DNA of 64,000 nt from Prevotella sp. khp7 (GCF_900109055.1 NZ_FOIV01000002.1:62001-126000); one strand, 5' to 3'; shown: positions 44,924 to 54,749, counted from the first letter of the stretch. Made by a program: numbers and translations. The notes: generated by a model not told the origin, from the sequence alone.

Positions 44924-46420
44924 ATGAAAAAGATATCATTCATTATAATGGCGATGTTTGCCTTAGTCCTGACCGCCTGTCAGGACAAGGACATCGACCG
45001 TGAGGCCATGAAGCTCAGTGCTCCCGATGCATCACAGATCACAGGTCAACAGTCGGGCGACGACTACATCTGGTCGTGGCCAGCCCAGAACGCTCAGATG
45101 CGAGTTGCGATCTACCGCAATGGAACCATTTCGAATACAGAGACCGTCAGCGGCAATACCTTTACACATAAGAATGTGCCCACCAACGTGGCATTTGAGT
45201 ATGTGTTCAAACTGACCGATGGCAGCAACGTATCTGCCGGTGTTGTCAAGAACTACACCCGCGAAGGTGCAAGCAGCATCAGTGGCGTACAGATGAGTCA
45301 GCTTGACAAAGACGGCGGTTACGATGCCTTGGTTACTTGGAACAAGGCAACCGATGCCACAAGTATCATACTGACTGCCACTAACGGTGTAAGAACCATT
45401 ACAGAAACGCTGGCTGGTACCGACACCCAATATCTCATTAAGGACGTTGAGACAGGCGACACTTGGGAGGTGAAACTGGTAGCCCAGAACGAAAAGGGCA
45501 CATCGCTGTCAACCACATCATCGCTCCGTATCGGTAAGACCGCCATCGGCTTCCTGAGCATCTACGCCACTCCAGATGAGCTAGTAGAGAAGGGCGACGA
45601 CGACGAGGCTTCGGCTTGGCTCTGGCTGCACGAGACCTATCCTACAGCACAGTTTGTTCCATTCGCAAGCATCACGTCTGCCGACGTCATTGAGCCATTC
45701 CGTGTGCTGTTCTGGCTGCGCGACCTTGAGGGTGTCAGCGAAAGTGACGTATGGAATATTCCTACCGACGTACAAGCTGCCACACCTATCATCAAGGAGT
45801 GGTATAAGAACGGCGGAAGCATGCTGCTGTGGAGTCATGCCACCGTATATGCAGGACACCTGGGACGTATCAATCTCGATGAGATGAAGGGCAACGACCA
45901 TGCCTTCGGATTCGGTGAGGGTGGCATCAACAACGACGTGTGGAAGATGGCTGTTGAGTTGAATCCCGATCACAAGTTCAAGAAAGATCACTCTTCTCAC
46001 CCCATCTATAAGGGTCTGGAAGTAGAAACCACTCCCGACACCAAACTCATTGCCTTCAAGGGACCAGGTTGGACTGAGGACCACAACTGTCTGTACTTCA
46101 ATCTGCCTAGTCTGTGGACAGGTATCGGCAACACCGAGGAAGCCTGCTATGCCCAGTGCACCAGCACCTTTGGCGTATATCCACTCGGCACATGGGACAG
46201 TCAGATCTGGTGGGTAAGTCAGATGAATGTCTGGGAGGCTCAGCAGGGCAACACCGAGTTCAAGGGCACACTGCTCTGTATCGGTAACGGTGGCTGCGAG
46301 TTCTCGATGAAGAATGCCGACGGTACTCCTGACAAGAGTGCTCATCCAAAGAACAATATCTATCAGGACAATGTCCTTACGCTCGCCAAGAACTCTCTTG
46401 AATATCTGAAGACACGATAA
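44924..46420 (+). CDS. DUF4960 surface glycan-binding lipoprotein
   Basis: A 498-residue lipoprotein (lipobox LTAC, Cys19). Residues 30-205 look like two immunoglobulin/FN3-like domains; residues 210-498 match the DUF4960 domain (GFLSIYATPDELVEKGDDDEASAWLWLHETYPTAQ is where it begins, residues 208 on). Proteins with this domain sit in the same place in Bacteroides fructan loci and bind the glycan at the surface. A catalytic role is not indicated. Confidence 0.87.
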   Translation: MKKISFIIMAMFALVLTACQDKDIDREAMKLSAPDASQITGQQSGDDYIWSWPAQNAQMRVAIYRNGTISNTETVSGNTFTHKNVPTNVAFEYVFKLTDGSNVSAGVVKNYTREGASSISGVQMSQLDKDGGYDALVTWNKATDATSIILTATNGVRTITETLAGTDTQYLIKDVETGDTWEVKLVAQNEKGTSLSTTSSLRIGKTAIGFLSIYATPDELVEKGDDDEASAWLWLHETYPTAQFVPFASITSADVIEPFRVLFWLRDLEGVSESDVWNIPTDVQAATPIIKEWYKNGGSMLLWSHATVYAGHLGRINLDEMKGNDHAFGFGEGGINNDVWKMAVELNPDHKFKKDHSSHPIYKGLEVETTPDTKLIAFKGPGWTEDHNCLYFNLPSLWTGIGNTEEACYAQCTSTFGVYPLGTWDSQIWWVSQMNVWEAQQGNTEFKGTLLCIGNGGCEFSMKNADGTPDKSAHPKNNIYQDNVLTLAKNSLEYLKTR

Positions 46421-46444
46421 TAATTTGAGTTAGTGATAAAGATC

Positions 46445-47968
46445 ATGAAGAAATTCTTGAATTTCTTTTCTGCAATGATGGTAACCGCTGGTATGGCGGT
46501 TACCATTCTTGGTTGTTCAAGTGATGATCCCAAGAAAGAACAACCTGCTCCCGAGCCACCAACGCCCGTGGATCCTGTGCCCCCTCCTGCACCTACACCA
46601 AGCAGTTACACAGAATTATTTCGTCCACAGATACACTTCACACCAGCTAAAAACTGGATGAATGACCCCAACGGTATGGTGTATGCAGATGGCGTATATC
46701 ATCTGTTCTACCAATACAATCCACAGGGTAACAGCTGGGGCAACATGTCGTGGGGCCATGCCACCAGTACCGACATGATTCACTGGACTGAGCAGGCTGT
46801 AGCCCTGACACGCGATGAATTAGGCGACATCTTCTCTGGTTCGGCAGTCATCGACGCAAACAATACCGCAGGTTTCGGTGCAGGTGCCATGATAGCATTC
46901 TACACCTCGGCCAGTGATGCTGGACAACAGCAGAGTATGGCCTACTCTACCGATGGAGGTAAGAACTTTACACGCTACACCGCCAACCCCGTTATCAAAA
47001 ATAATGATGACCGCCAACGTGACCCCAAAGTATTCTGGCATGCCGACTCACAGCAATGGATTATGTCGCTGGCCAAAGGCTGGAGCAAAGGCATTGAGTT
47101 TTTTGGCTCTACCGACATGAAAACATGGAACAAGCTAAGCACGTTTGTGATGGACCTGCCTGGTCGTCCCGACCTGCAATGGGAGTGCCCTGATCTGCTA
47201 CAGTTCGGTGATAAGTGGGTGCTCATAGTTAGCGTGAACCCAGGAGGTCCGATATTGGGCTCTGGCACCATGTACTTCGTAGGACAGTTCGACGGCAAGG
47301 AATTCAAAGCCGACGCACTCGACTATCCGCTTTGGCTCGACTATGGTATGGACAACTATGCAGGCGTGACCTGGAGCAATACCGGCGACAGGAAAGTGCT
47401 GATGGGGTGGATGAACAACTGGAGCTATGCAGGCGATGTGCCTTGTTCGCCTTGGCGCTCGGCTATGACGCTGCCTCGTGAACTGAAGCTAACTGAATAT
47501 GCAGGCAAACCATTGCTCTGCTGTCCTGTAGTGAACGAGATTGACAAGATTGCAGGCAGTTGGCAGAAGGCTAATGCCACTATTGACGCCAAAGATGCCT
47601 ATCAGCTACGCCTGACGATAAATCTCGATAAGAATTCGACGATAACGCTGAGCAATAATAGCGACGAGAAGTACGTGATAGACATCCTTGCTACAGCCCG
47701 CACGCTCAAGGTTCATCGCAATGCCACAACTGGCCGAACGAATTTCAATGGCAGTTTCTCCATTCCTTCGATGCAGGCTCCACTCAATACCGATGGCAAT
47801 AAGGTGACACTCGACCTCTTTGTCGATCAGTCGTCGGTGGAAATTTTGACGAAGGAGGGTACCATGTCGATGACCAATCTCGTCTTCCCCCAGAGTATTT
47901 ATAACAACCTGAATATTACTGGTGCTGATTACGAGGCTGAAGTCCGTCAACTCAGCAGAATTTGGTAA
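46445..47968 (+). CDS. GH32 fructan hydrolase, lipoprotein (likely surface)
   Basis: A 507-residue lipoprotein (lipobox TILGC, Cys24) with a 25-residue Pro-rich linker before the GH32 five-blade propeller. The catalytic residues are visible: nucleophile Asp74 in WMNDPNG, the stabiliser Asp in QRDPKV and the acid/base Glu in WECPDLL; a C-terminal beta-sandwich follows. GH32 enzymes cleave levan, inulin or sucrose. The lipid anchor and long linker suggest display at the cell surface, as for the endo-acting enzyme of Bacteroides loci. I prefer the ATG at 46445 over a GTG at 46433. Confidence 0.93.
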   Translation: MKKFLNFFSAMMVTAGMAVTILGCSSDDPKKEQPAPEPPTPVDPVPPPAPTPSSYTELFRPQIHFTPAKNWMNDPNGMVYADGVYHLFYQYNPQGNSWGNMSWGHATSTDMIHWTEQAVALTRDELGDIFSGSAVIDANNTAGFGAGAMIAFYTSASDAGQQQSMAYSTDGGKNFTRYTANPVIKNNDDRQRDPKVFWHADSQQWIMSLAKGWSKGIEFFGSTDMKTWNKLSTFVMDLPGRPDLQWECPDLLQFGDKWVLIVSVNPGGPILGSGTMYFVGQFDGKEFKADALDYPLWLDYGMDNYAGVTWSNTGDRKVLMGWMNNWSYAGDVPCSPWRSAMTLPRELKLTEYAGKPLLCCPVVNEIDKIAGSWQKANATIDAKDAYQLRLTINLDKNSTITLSNNSDEKYVIDILATARTLKVHRNATTGRTNFNGSFSIPSMQAPLNTDGNKVTLDLFVDQSSVEILTKEGTMSMTNLVFPQSIYNNLNITGADYEAEVRQLSRIW

Positions 47969-47989
47969 AAATACAAGTATGATCGCTTT

Positions 47990-48880
47990 CTAGCAATCAT
48001 TCTCTTGCAGCCAGCAGGTGAGCACTTGACAATACTCCTTGTGAGCATCAATAAAACAGGTGTGACGGGAGTGGCGGAACAAATGCCACCTGCTGCTTGG
48101 TATATGCTCGTAAAGCGAAGCGGCTACCACGGGGGTACAGATGTCGCGCGTGCCACTACAGATGAGGGTTGGCTGAGAGATTTGACCTAACTGATCCGTA
48201 TATTCGAAGTCCTTCAGACTACCAAGGGGCTGATACTCATTAGGTCCCCAGCCATAGAGGTAGGCTTCTGTACCTGAACGCTTCGGACGCTTGAGGCATT
48301 CGGGCGAATGTTCATCTACACTTATCACAAACTGCTCGAAGTAATGCTCGTTGGCGCGCAGGTAGTCGGGATCATCCCATTTGCCCGTAGCCTCAGCACG
48401 ACTGATGGCAGCCTGGTCTTCGGCCGACAGATATTTGATAAGTCGATGCTGCTCACTGGCCCAGAGACTGCTGGAAGCATGACCAGAAGAAAGAATAAGC
48501 GATTTGATACCTGCTGGCTGATGGTCAACGACATACGCAATAGCCTGCATGGCGCCCCACGACTGACCAAGAATATGCACAGAGTCAAGATGCAGATATT
48601 CACGGATGGCGATGAGTTCGTCGATCCAGGTCTTCTGGGTCCACAACTCAGGGTGACCATCGAGATAGGAGTTGCCACAACCTATCTGATCGTAGGAGAT
48701 GACCTGCCGCCCCGTGTCGGCGATACTATCGAGCACCTCGAAATAGTTATGCGTACTCCCAGGGCCACCGTGAAGTAACAACAAAGGCGCTTTCTCTGAT
48801 ACTTCACCCACGATGCGGTAGTAGGTTTTGTATCCCATAAAGGGCATATATCCCTCTTTAATCTTTTGACTGTTGTTCAT
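47990..48880 (-). CDS. Proline iminopeptidase-family alpha/beta hydrolase
   Basis: A 296-residue hydrolase with the HGGPGSTHNYF oxyanion region, nucleophile elbow GQSWGAMQA, and a C-terminal SRHTCF carrying the catalytic His. The family removes N-terminal proline or related residues from peptides. No signal peptide is evident. It lies on the minus strand between the two fructan operons, only 21 nt from the GH32 end, and has no obvious link to fructans. The -7 box (48885-48892) almost touches the start codon, so the true start may be the ATG at 48847. Confidence 0.85.
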   Translation of the reverse strand: MNNSQKIKEGYMPFMGYKTYYRIVGEVSEKAPLLLLHGGPGSTHNYFEVLDSIADTGRQVISYDQIGCGNSYLDGHPELWTQKTWIDELIAIREYLHLDSVHILGQSWGAMQAIAYVVDHQPAGIKSLILSSGHASSSLWASEQHRLIKYLSAEDQAAISRAEATGKWDDPDYLRANEHYFEQFVISVDEHSPECLKRPKRSGTEAYLYGWGPNEYQPLGSLKDFEYTDQLGQISQPTLICSGTRDICTPVVAASLYEHIPSSRWHLFRHSRHTCFIDAHKEYCQVLTCWLQENDC

Positions 48881-48884
48881 GTCG

Positions 48885-48892
48885 CAAATATA
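48885..48892 (-). promoter_or_regulatory. -7 box of the iminopeptidase-like gene
   Basis: TATATTTG on the minus strand, ending 4 nt before the annotated ATG; implies a nearly leaderless message or a downstream start. Confidence 0.5.
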
Positions 48893-48987
48893 GGCTTTTT
48901 TCTGTTAATATCCAAATTTTGTGGCGATTAATTTCATATCAGAGTTGGATGAACCCAGAGGTATCAGATTGAAGAGAGATATCTATC

Positions 48988-49029
48988 AATAATCGTTCAT
49001 TGCACAGAAAAATGTTGCAATGAACGATT
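48988..49029. promoter_or_regulatory. Candidate operator upstream of the second fructan operon
   Basis: AATCGTTCATTGCA (48991-49004) and TGCAATGAACGATT (49016-49029) form a perfect 14-bp inverted repeat with an 11-nt spacer. The words AATAATCGTTCAT, AAAAATGTT and GCAATGAACGA recur in the same order upstream of susC (39819-39880). It lies 50 nt upstream of the -7 box. Confidence 0.75.
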
Positions 49030-49078
49030 TTTCGTAGGAAATGTAACATAAATTATAGGGTATAAATATGATTTATAG

Positions 49079-49086
49079 TACATTTG
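49079..49086 (+). promoter_or_regulatory. -7 box of the second fructan operon
   Basis: TACATTTG with no recognisable TTTG -33 box, as expected for an activator-dependent promoter. Confidence 0.6.
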
Positions 49087-49116
49087 CAGCAAAAATCTAA
49101 AATCGTACAACAAATA

Positions 49117-50784
49117 ATGAATAGCAAAATGAGAAAAACAGTACTCATGACAGTTGCCACAGTGCTGACTTATGTATCGGCAATGGCACAGGTAACACCT
49201 ATGGTGCTTGGCGAAAAGCATGTGATGCTACGAGTGGAACAACCAAGCAAATACTTGCTGCTGCCTGTACAGGAGACAGAAGACATTGCGGCGATTGCCG
49301 TACTGAACGGGAAGAACGAGATGATGCAACGCATCAATGTGAAACTGGCAGTTGATCGTGTTGACTATTATGTGCCCTACGAGTTGCGAGATGCCAAGCT
49401 GCTTGACGTCGAGTTTCATGGCGATCGCCGACTCAAAGGTGCTGTTGCTGAGTTTGCCTGTTGGAAGGAAATCAAATACTCCGATACATATGACACCACA
49501 AACCGTGAGCATTTCCGCCCCGTATATCATCACACCCCAGCTTATGGTTGGATGAATGACCCGAATGGGATGTTCTATCAAGATGGTGTATGGCATCTCT
49601 TCTATCAGTACAACCCTTATGGTTCACAATGGGAGAACATGCACTGGGGGCACTCTACGTCGAAAGACCTGGTGCATTGGGAAGCACAGCCACTGACTTT
49701 CGAGCCCGACTGGTTGGGTAGCATCTTCAGTGGCTCATGTATCACCAACGGAGATGATGTCGTAGCCTTCTACACCTCAGCCGGTCACCACCAGACACAG
49801 TCGATGGCTATCTCTAACGACGGTGGAATGACGTTTAAGAAATATGAAGGAAACCCTATACTGACCAGCGACAAGCCCGACTTCCGCGACCCCAATGTAT
49901 TCTGGTTTGAAGGCACCAAACGTTGGATCATGATTCTGGCAGTAGGTCAGGAGATGCAGCTCTACTCGTCAGAGAACCTGAAAGACTGGAAATACGAGTC
50001 AGGTTTCGGTCAGGAGTATGGCAATCACGGTGGCGTATGGGAGTGTCCCGACCTGATTCAGATTGGCGACAAGTGGGTGCTTATCTGCAACATCAACCCC
50101 GGAGGCCCCTTCGGCGGCAGCGCCACACAGTATTTCGTGGGTCAGTTTGACGGCCATAAGTTTACTTGCGAGTCGATGCCCAAGGTTACGAAATGGCTCG
50201 ACTATGGTAAAGACCACTATGCCACGGTATCGTTCTACAATGCCCCGGAGAAGCGGCATGTAGTGCTGGCATGGATGAGCAACTGGCAGTATGCCAATCA
50301 AGTACCCACCAAGCAATATCGCTCAGCCAACTCTATTCCCCGCGACTTAGGTCTCTTTACCTGCGGCGAAGAAACCTACGTCAGTGTGACGCCATCAAAA
50401 GAGATGCTGGCCGTTCGTGGCGCAAAGATAAAGAAACCGACAGATGCCTGTGAAATAGTGATCGACCTCAAGAATCAAGCAGAAATCATACTGTCGAACG
50501 CTAAAGGTGAGCAGGTAGTGATGACCTACGACGCTCCCAGACAGTCGTTCAAGATGGACCGTACCAAGAGCGGTATCGTTAACTTTAGCGAAGCATTCCC
50601 TTGCGTGACCACAGCCCCGACATACGGCACCATCAAGCAGTTGCGCCTGTTTATCGACCGCTGCAGCATTGAAGCTTTCGATGCCGAGGGAAAAATGGCT
50701 ATGACCAATTTAGTATTCCCATCCGAGCCTTATAATAATATTAAGGTAAAAGGTGGCAAAGTAACAATCTACGAAATAAAGTAA
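49117..50784 (+). CDS. GH32 fructan hydrolase, periplasmic, with N-terminal DUF4980-type domain
   Basis: A 555-residue protein with an ordinary signal peptide (MRKTVLMTVATVLTYVSAMAQ region), a beta-sandwich of about 100 residues like DUF4980, then a GH32 propeller with nucleophile Asp148 in WMNDPNG, FRDPNV and WECPDL, and a C-terminal sandwich. The lack of a lipobox suggests the periplasm, where such enzymes release fructose from imported oligosaccharides. I start it at 49117, since the TTG at 49084 lies inside the -7 box. It is first in an operon with the importer and kinase. Confidence 0.93.
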   Translation: MNSKMRKTVLMTVATVLTYVSAMAQVTPMVLGEKHVMLRVEQPSKYLLLPVQETEDIAAIAVLNGKNEMMQRINVKLAVDRVDYYVPYELRDAKLLDVEFHGDRRLKGAVAEFACWKEIKYSDTYDTTNREHFRPVYHHTPAYGWMNDPNGMFYQDGVWHLFYQYNPYGSQWENMHWGHSTSKDLVHWEAQPLTFEPDWLGSIFSGSCITNGDDVVAFYTSAGHHQTQSMAISNDGGMTFKKYEGNPILTSDKPDFRDPNVFWFEGTKRWIMILAVGQEMQLYSSENLKDWKYESGFGQEYGNHGGVWECPDLIQIGDKWVLICNINPGGPFGGSATQYFVGQFDGHKFTCESMPKVTKWLDYGKDHYATVSFYNAPEKRHVVLAWMSNWQYANQVPTKQYRSANSIPRDLGLFTCGEETYVSVTPSKEMLAVRGAKIKKPTDACEIVIDLKNQAEIILSNAKGEQVVMTYDAPRQSFKMDRTKSGIVNFSEAFPCVTTAPTYGTIKQLRLFIDRCSIEAFDAEGKMAMTNLVFPSEPYNNIKVKGGKVTIYEIK

Positions 50785-50790
50785 AGACAT

Positions 50791-51942
50791 ATGAAGAAAT
50801 TTGCGCTTATCCCTGTGATGTTCTGCTTCTTTGCCATGGGCTTTGTTGACCTGGTTGGCATCGCATCGAACTATGTAAAAGAAGACCTCCAACTGAGTGA
50901 CTCTGTAGCCAACGTGTTCCCATCACTCGTCTTTTTCTGGTTTCTAATCTTCAGCGTGCCCACGGGAATGCTGATGAACAAAATAGGCAGAAAAAACACC
51001 GTACTGCTATCCCTTGCAGTAACGATCATATCACTACTGCTACCCCTATTTGGCGAGACTTTCGCTATCATGCTCTGTGCGTTTTCGCTTCTGGGTATTG
51101 GAAACGCCCTGATGCAGACATCGCTGAACCCGCTGGTATCAACCGTGATGAGAGGTGGCAACCTGGCATCGACACTCACCTTTGGGCAGTTCATCAAAGC
51201 CATCGCCTCGTTCCTGGCACCATATTTGGCCATGTGGGGTGCCACACAGGTTCTACCCTCATTCGGATATGACTGGCGCGTACTCTTTGCCATCTACTTC
51301 ATCGTAGGTATCCTGGCAGCAGCGCTGTTGGCAGTAACCCCAATTGAGGAAGAGGAGAAGAGCGAAGGTAAGGCTTCGACATTCACCGAGTGCCTGAAAC
51401 TACTGGGTACCCCTATCGTACTGCTGTCATTCTTCGGAATCATGTGCCATGTAGGTATCGACGTAGGTACCAACACCACAGCACCAAAAATCCTGATGGA
51501 GCGATTGGGGCTGACCCTGAACGATGCTGCGTTCGCTACCAGCCTGTACTTTATCTTCCGTACCATCGGTTGCCTGACCGGCTCTTTCTTCCTGCGTGTA
51601 TTGCCTAACCGCACCTTCTTTGTGATCAGTGTGATCATGATGGCACTGTCAATGTGCGGACTGTTTATTGGCACTGAGAAATGGACGCTCTATACAGCTA
51701 TCGCCCTGGTGGGCTACGGCAACTCAAATATCTTCTCTATCTGTTTTGCACAGGCACTCACAGCCATGCCACAGAAGCAGAACGAGGTGTCGGGTTTGAT
51801 GATTATGGGCTTGTTTGGAGGTACGATTTTCCCACTGATGATGGGATTTGCCAGCGATGCCATCGGACAGGCTGGAGCAGTAGCAGTCATGGCTATTGGC
51901 GTGGTTTATCTGTTTACCTACGTTGGAAAGGTAAAAAAATAA
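50791..51942 (+). CDS. MFS sugar transporter (FucP-like), probably fructose importer
   Basis: A 383-residue protein with 12 hydrophobic segments and the FucP-type pattern (FFAMGFVDLVGIASNYVKEDLQLSD, then GIGNALMQTSLNPLVS, and FGGTIFPLMMGFASD near the end). Such carriers bring monosaccharides in with H+. It starts 6 nt after GH32 and precedes fructokinase, like the inner-membrane importer of Bacteroides fructan loci, so fructose is the likely cargo. Confidence 0.9.
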   Translation: MKKFALIPVMFCFFAMGFVDLVGIASNYVKEDLQLSDSVANVFPSLVFFWFLIFSVPTGMLMNKIGRKNTVLLSLAVTIISLLLPLFGETFAIMLCAFSLLGIGNALMQTSLNPLVSTVMRGGNLASTLTFGQFIKAIASFLAPYLAMWGATQVLPSFGYDWRVLFAIYFIVGILAAALLAVTPIEEEEKSEGKASTFTECLKLLGTPIVLLSFFGIMCHVGIDVGTNTTAPKILMERLGLTLNDAAFATSLYFIFRTIGCLTGSFFLRVLPNRTFFVISVIMMALSMCGLFIGTEKWTLYTAIALVGYGNSNIFSICFAQALTAMPQKQNEVSGLMIMGLFGGTIFPLMMGFASDAIGQAGAVAVMAIGVVYLFTYVGKVKK

Positions 51943-51987
51943 AAAGGTAAAACAGTAAAAAGGTAAGAATTTAAAATCATAAGTATT
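51943..51987 (+). repeat. AT-rich spacer with AAAAAGGTAA repeats
   Basis: AAAAAGGTAA occurs twice between the transporter and fructokinase genes, similar in style to the other spacers of this locus. Confidence 0.5.
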
Positions 51988-52863
51988 ATGAAGAGATATA
52001 TCGTTGGCCTCGGCGAGGCTTTATGGGATGTTCTGCCCGAAGGCAAGAAACTGGGTGGTGCACCAGCAAATTTCGCCTATCATACAGCACAGTTCGGATT
52101 GGACACTATTGCCATCAGCGCACTTGGCGACGACGCGCTGGCCGAGGAGACCATTGAGGCGCTGAAAGAGCACAACCTAAACTACCTGATGCCCCAGGTA
52201 CCCTATCCTACCGGTACGGTACAAGTGACGCTAACGGGCGACGGCATACCCACCTATGACATTAAGGAAAACGTAGCATGGGACAATATCCCCTTTACCA
52301 ATGAGATGGAGGAGATAGCCAAGAATGCCCGTGCCGTTTGTTTCGGATCACTGGCACAACGCAACGTGATAAGCCGAGAGAACATCCGTAAATTCCTGGA
52401 CGCCACGCCAGAAGACTGTTTAAAAATCTGCGACATCAACCTGCGTCAGCAGTTCTACTCGAAAGAGATTCTCGAGGACTCGTTCTGCATCTGCAACATC
52501 CTAAAAATCAACGATGAAGAGTTAGTTGTTGTCAACCGCATGTTTGGCTACGACAGTCTGGACATGCGCGACACTTGCCACCAGATTGTAGAGGACTACC
52601 ACTTAAAAATGCTGGTACTGACCTGTGGCACCAATGGCTCGTATGTTTTCACCGACGATGGTCTGTGCTCATTCCAGGAAACACCAAAGGTGGAGGTAGC
52701 CGATACCGTAGGTGCCGGCGACTCGTTTACAGGTTCGTTCTGCGCCTCGATCATCAACGGTCTGCCTGTTCAGGAAGCCCATAAAATCGCCGTCAGAGTA
52801 AGTGCCTTTGTATGCACCCAGAACGGCGCCATGCCTGTGATTCCAGATGAGCTAAAAAAGTAA
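51988..52863 (+). CDS. PfkB-family fructokinase
   Basis: A 291-residue sugar kinase with the N-terminal GLGEALWDVLPEGKKLGGAPANFAYH segment and the C-terminal signature DTVGAGDSFTGSF containing the catalytic Asp. PfkB-family fructokinases make fructose 6-phosphate with ATP in the cytoplasm. It closes the fructan operon and is followed by a strong terminator. Confidence 0.93.
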   Translation: MKRYIVGLGEALWDVLPEGKKLGGAPANFAYHTAQFGLDTIAISALGDDALAEETIEALKEHNLNYLMPQVPYPTGTVQVTLTGDGIPTYDIKENVAWDNIPFTNEMEEIAKNARAVCFGSLAQRNVISRENIRKFLDATPEDCLKICDINLRQQFYSKEILEDSFCICNILKINDEELVVVNRMFGYDSLDMRDTCHQIVEDYHLKMLVLTCGTNGSYVFTDDGLCSFQETPKVEVADTVGAGDSFTGSFCASIINGLPVQEAHKIAVRVSAFVCTQNGAMPVIPDELKK

Positions 52864-52887
52864 ATATCCAAAATCAGAAAATGATAT

Positions 52888-52925
52888 GTCGGAGTGGCAA
52901 AAGCGCTACTCCGACGTTTTTTTTT
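52888..52925 (+). terminator. Terminator of the second fructan operon
   Basis: GTCGGAGTGGC pairs with GCGCTACTCCGAC (52902-52914, one G-T-like mismatch and a bulge), followed by about ten T. Confidence 0.85.
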
Positions 52926-52978
52926 AGCTTCTTTAACCTAAAAAGAATCGTGTGCGCACAAAATATTGCTAAATGCCA

Positions 52979-53009
52979 CTTGTCAATTCAATAATAATTT
53001 GTATCTTTG
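52979..53009 (+). promoter_or_regulatory. pckA promoter
   Basis: CTTG (52979-52982), 19 nt, TATCTTTG (53002-53009); leader of about 65 nt. Confidence 0.6.
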
Positions 53010-53078
53010 CAGCGCTTTTCAAAAAAGTTATATATAACAAAAGGATAATATTCACAACTTAAAATAAAGATTAGTAAT

Positions 53079-54692
53079 ATGGCAAAGTTAGATTTGACTC
53101 AGTATGGCATTACAGGTTCTACCGTAATTGCACACAATCCATCGTATGAGGAGCTTTTCAAGGAAGAGACCAAGGCTGGACTCGAGGGTTTCGACAAGGG
53201 CGTAAACACCGAGCTCAACGCTGTTAACGTAATGACTGGTATCTACACCGGCCGTTCACCTAAGGATAAGTACATCGTTAAGGATGCACAGAGCCAGGAC
53301 AAGGTATGGTGGACAACTGAGGAGTACAAGAACGACAACCACCCCATGAGCGAGGAGGTTTGGGCCAAGGTTAAGGAGATCGCTATCAAGGAGCTCTGCA
53401 ACAAGGAGCTTTATGTAGTCGACGCTTTCTGCGGTGCTAACGAGGCTACACGTCTGGCTGTTCGTTTCATCGTTGAGGTTGCTTGGCAGGCTCACTTCGT
53501 AAAGAACATGTTTATCCAGCCAACTGCTGAGGAGCTGGAGAAGTTCGAGCCTAACTTCGTCATCTATAACGCTTCTAAGGCAAAGGTTGAGAACTACAAG
53601 GAGCTGGGTCTGAACTCAGAGACTTGTGTTGCCTTCAACACAACAAGCCGCGAGCAGTGCATCATCAACACGTGGTATGGTGGTGAGATGAAGAAGGGTA
53701 TGTTCTCTATGCAGAACTACTATCTGCCTCTGCAGGGTATCGCTTCAATGCACTGCTCTGCTAACACCGACATGGAGGGTAAGAACACCGCAATCTTCTT
53801 CGGTCTGTCTGGTACAGGTAAGACCACTCTGTCAACCGATCCAAAGCGTCTGCTGATTGGTGACGACGAGCACGGATGGGACGACGAGGGTGTATTCAAC
53901 CTCGAGGGCGGTTGCTATGCTAAGGTTATCAACCTGAGCAAGGAGAACGAGCCTGACATCTACGGCGCTATCAAGCGTAACGCTCTTCTGGAGAACGTAA
54001 CTGTAGCTGCTGACGGCAAGATTGACTTCGCTGATAAGAGCGTAACCGAGAATACTCGTGTATCATATCCTATCGACCACATCGAGAAGATTGCTCAGAA
54101 GGTAAACGGCAAGAGCGCTGGTCCTGATGCTAAGAACGTAATCTTCCTGAGTGCTGACGCATTCGGTGTACTGCCTCCAGTATCTATCCTGACTCCAGAG
54201 CAGACCAAGTACTACTTCCTGTCTGGTTTCACAGCTAAGCTGGCTGGTACAGAGCGTGGTATCACAGAGCCAACTCCAACATTCTCTGCTTGCTTCGGCC
54301 AGGCATTCCTGGAGCTGCACCCAACAAAGTATGCTGAGGAGCTGGTTAAGAAGATGGAGAAGAGCGGTGCTAAGGCATACCTCGTTAACACTGGTTGGAA
54401 CGGTACCGGTAAGCGTATCTCTATCCCCGATACACGTGGTATCATCGACGCTATCCTGGACGGAAGCATCCTGAAGGCTCCTACAAAGAAGGTTCCTTTC
54501 TTCGACTTCGAGGTTCCAACAGAGCTGCCTAACGTAAATCCTGCTATCCTTGATCCTCGCGACACTTACGCTACTGCTGCTGAGTGGGAGGAGAAGGCTA
54601 AGGATCTGGCTGCACGCTTCATCAAGAACTTCAAGAAGTACGAGGGCAACGAGGCTGGTAAGGCTCTGGTAGCTGCTGGTCCTAAGCTCTAA
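53079..54692 (+). CDS. pckA: Phosphoenolpyruvate carboxykinase (ATP)
   Basis: A 537-residue enzyme of the ATP-dependent class, with the kinase-1a loop [13 protein letters not shown], the RSPKDKYIV region and the [14 protein letters not shown] metal-binding segment. It interconverts oxaloacetate and PEP; in succinate-forming Bacteroidota it often runs toward oxaloacetate, making ATP. Codon use is strongly biased to a few codons (for example AAG, CTG, GCT, GTT), suggesting high expression. It is a single-gene unit. Confidence 0.97.
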   Translation: MAKLDLTQYGITGSTVIAHNPSYEELFKEETKAGLEGFDKGVNTELNAVNVMTGIYTGRSPKDKYIVKDAQSQDKVWWTTEEYKNDNHPMSEEVWAKVKEIAIKELCNKELYVVDAFCGANEATRLAVRFIVEVAWQAHFVKNMFIQPTAEELEKFEPNFVIYNASKAKVENYKELGLNSETCVAFNTTSREQCIINTWYGGEMKKGMFSMQNYYLPLQGIASMHCSANTDMEGKNTAIFFGLSGTGKTTLSTDPKRLLIGDDEHGWDDEGVFNLEGGCYAKVINLSKENEPDIYGAIKRNALLENVTVAADGKIDFADKSVTENTRVSYPIDHIEKIAQKVNGKSAGPDAKNVIFLSADAFGVLPPVSILTPEQTKYYFLSGFTAKLAGTERGITEPTPTFSACFGQAFLELHPTKYAEELVKKMEKSGAKAYLVNTGWNGTGKRISIPDTRGIIDAILDGSILKAPTKKVPFFDFEVPTELPNVNPAILDPRDTYATAAEWEEKAKDLAARFIKNFKKYEGNEAGKALVAAGPKL

Positions 54693-54712
54693 TAGAGAAT
54701 TTGACTTACATC

Positions 54713-54749
54713 AAATAAAGGGTGGTTTCTTCTGAAATCACCCTTATTT
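54713..54749 (+). terminator. Terminator after pckA
   Basis: AAATAAAGGGTG pairs with CACCCTTATTT around a loop containing a weak inner TTTC/GAAA stem. Confidence 0.75.

Noticed and set aside
45581..46345. A 254-residue minus-strand frame inside the DUF4960 gene
   Set aside because: It is antisense to a recognised domain, with no motifs of its own.
46433..46444. GTG start for the lipoprotein GH32
   Set aside because: The ATG at 46445 gives a standard lipoprotein signal peptide (MKKFLNFF) without the extra four residues.
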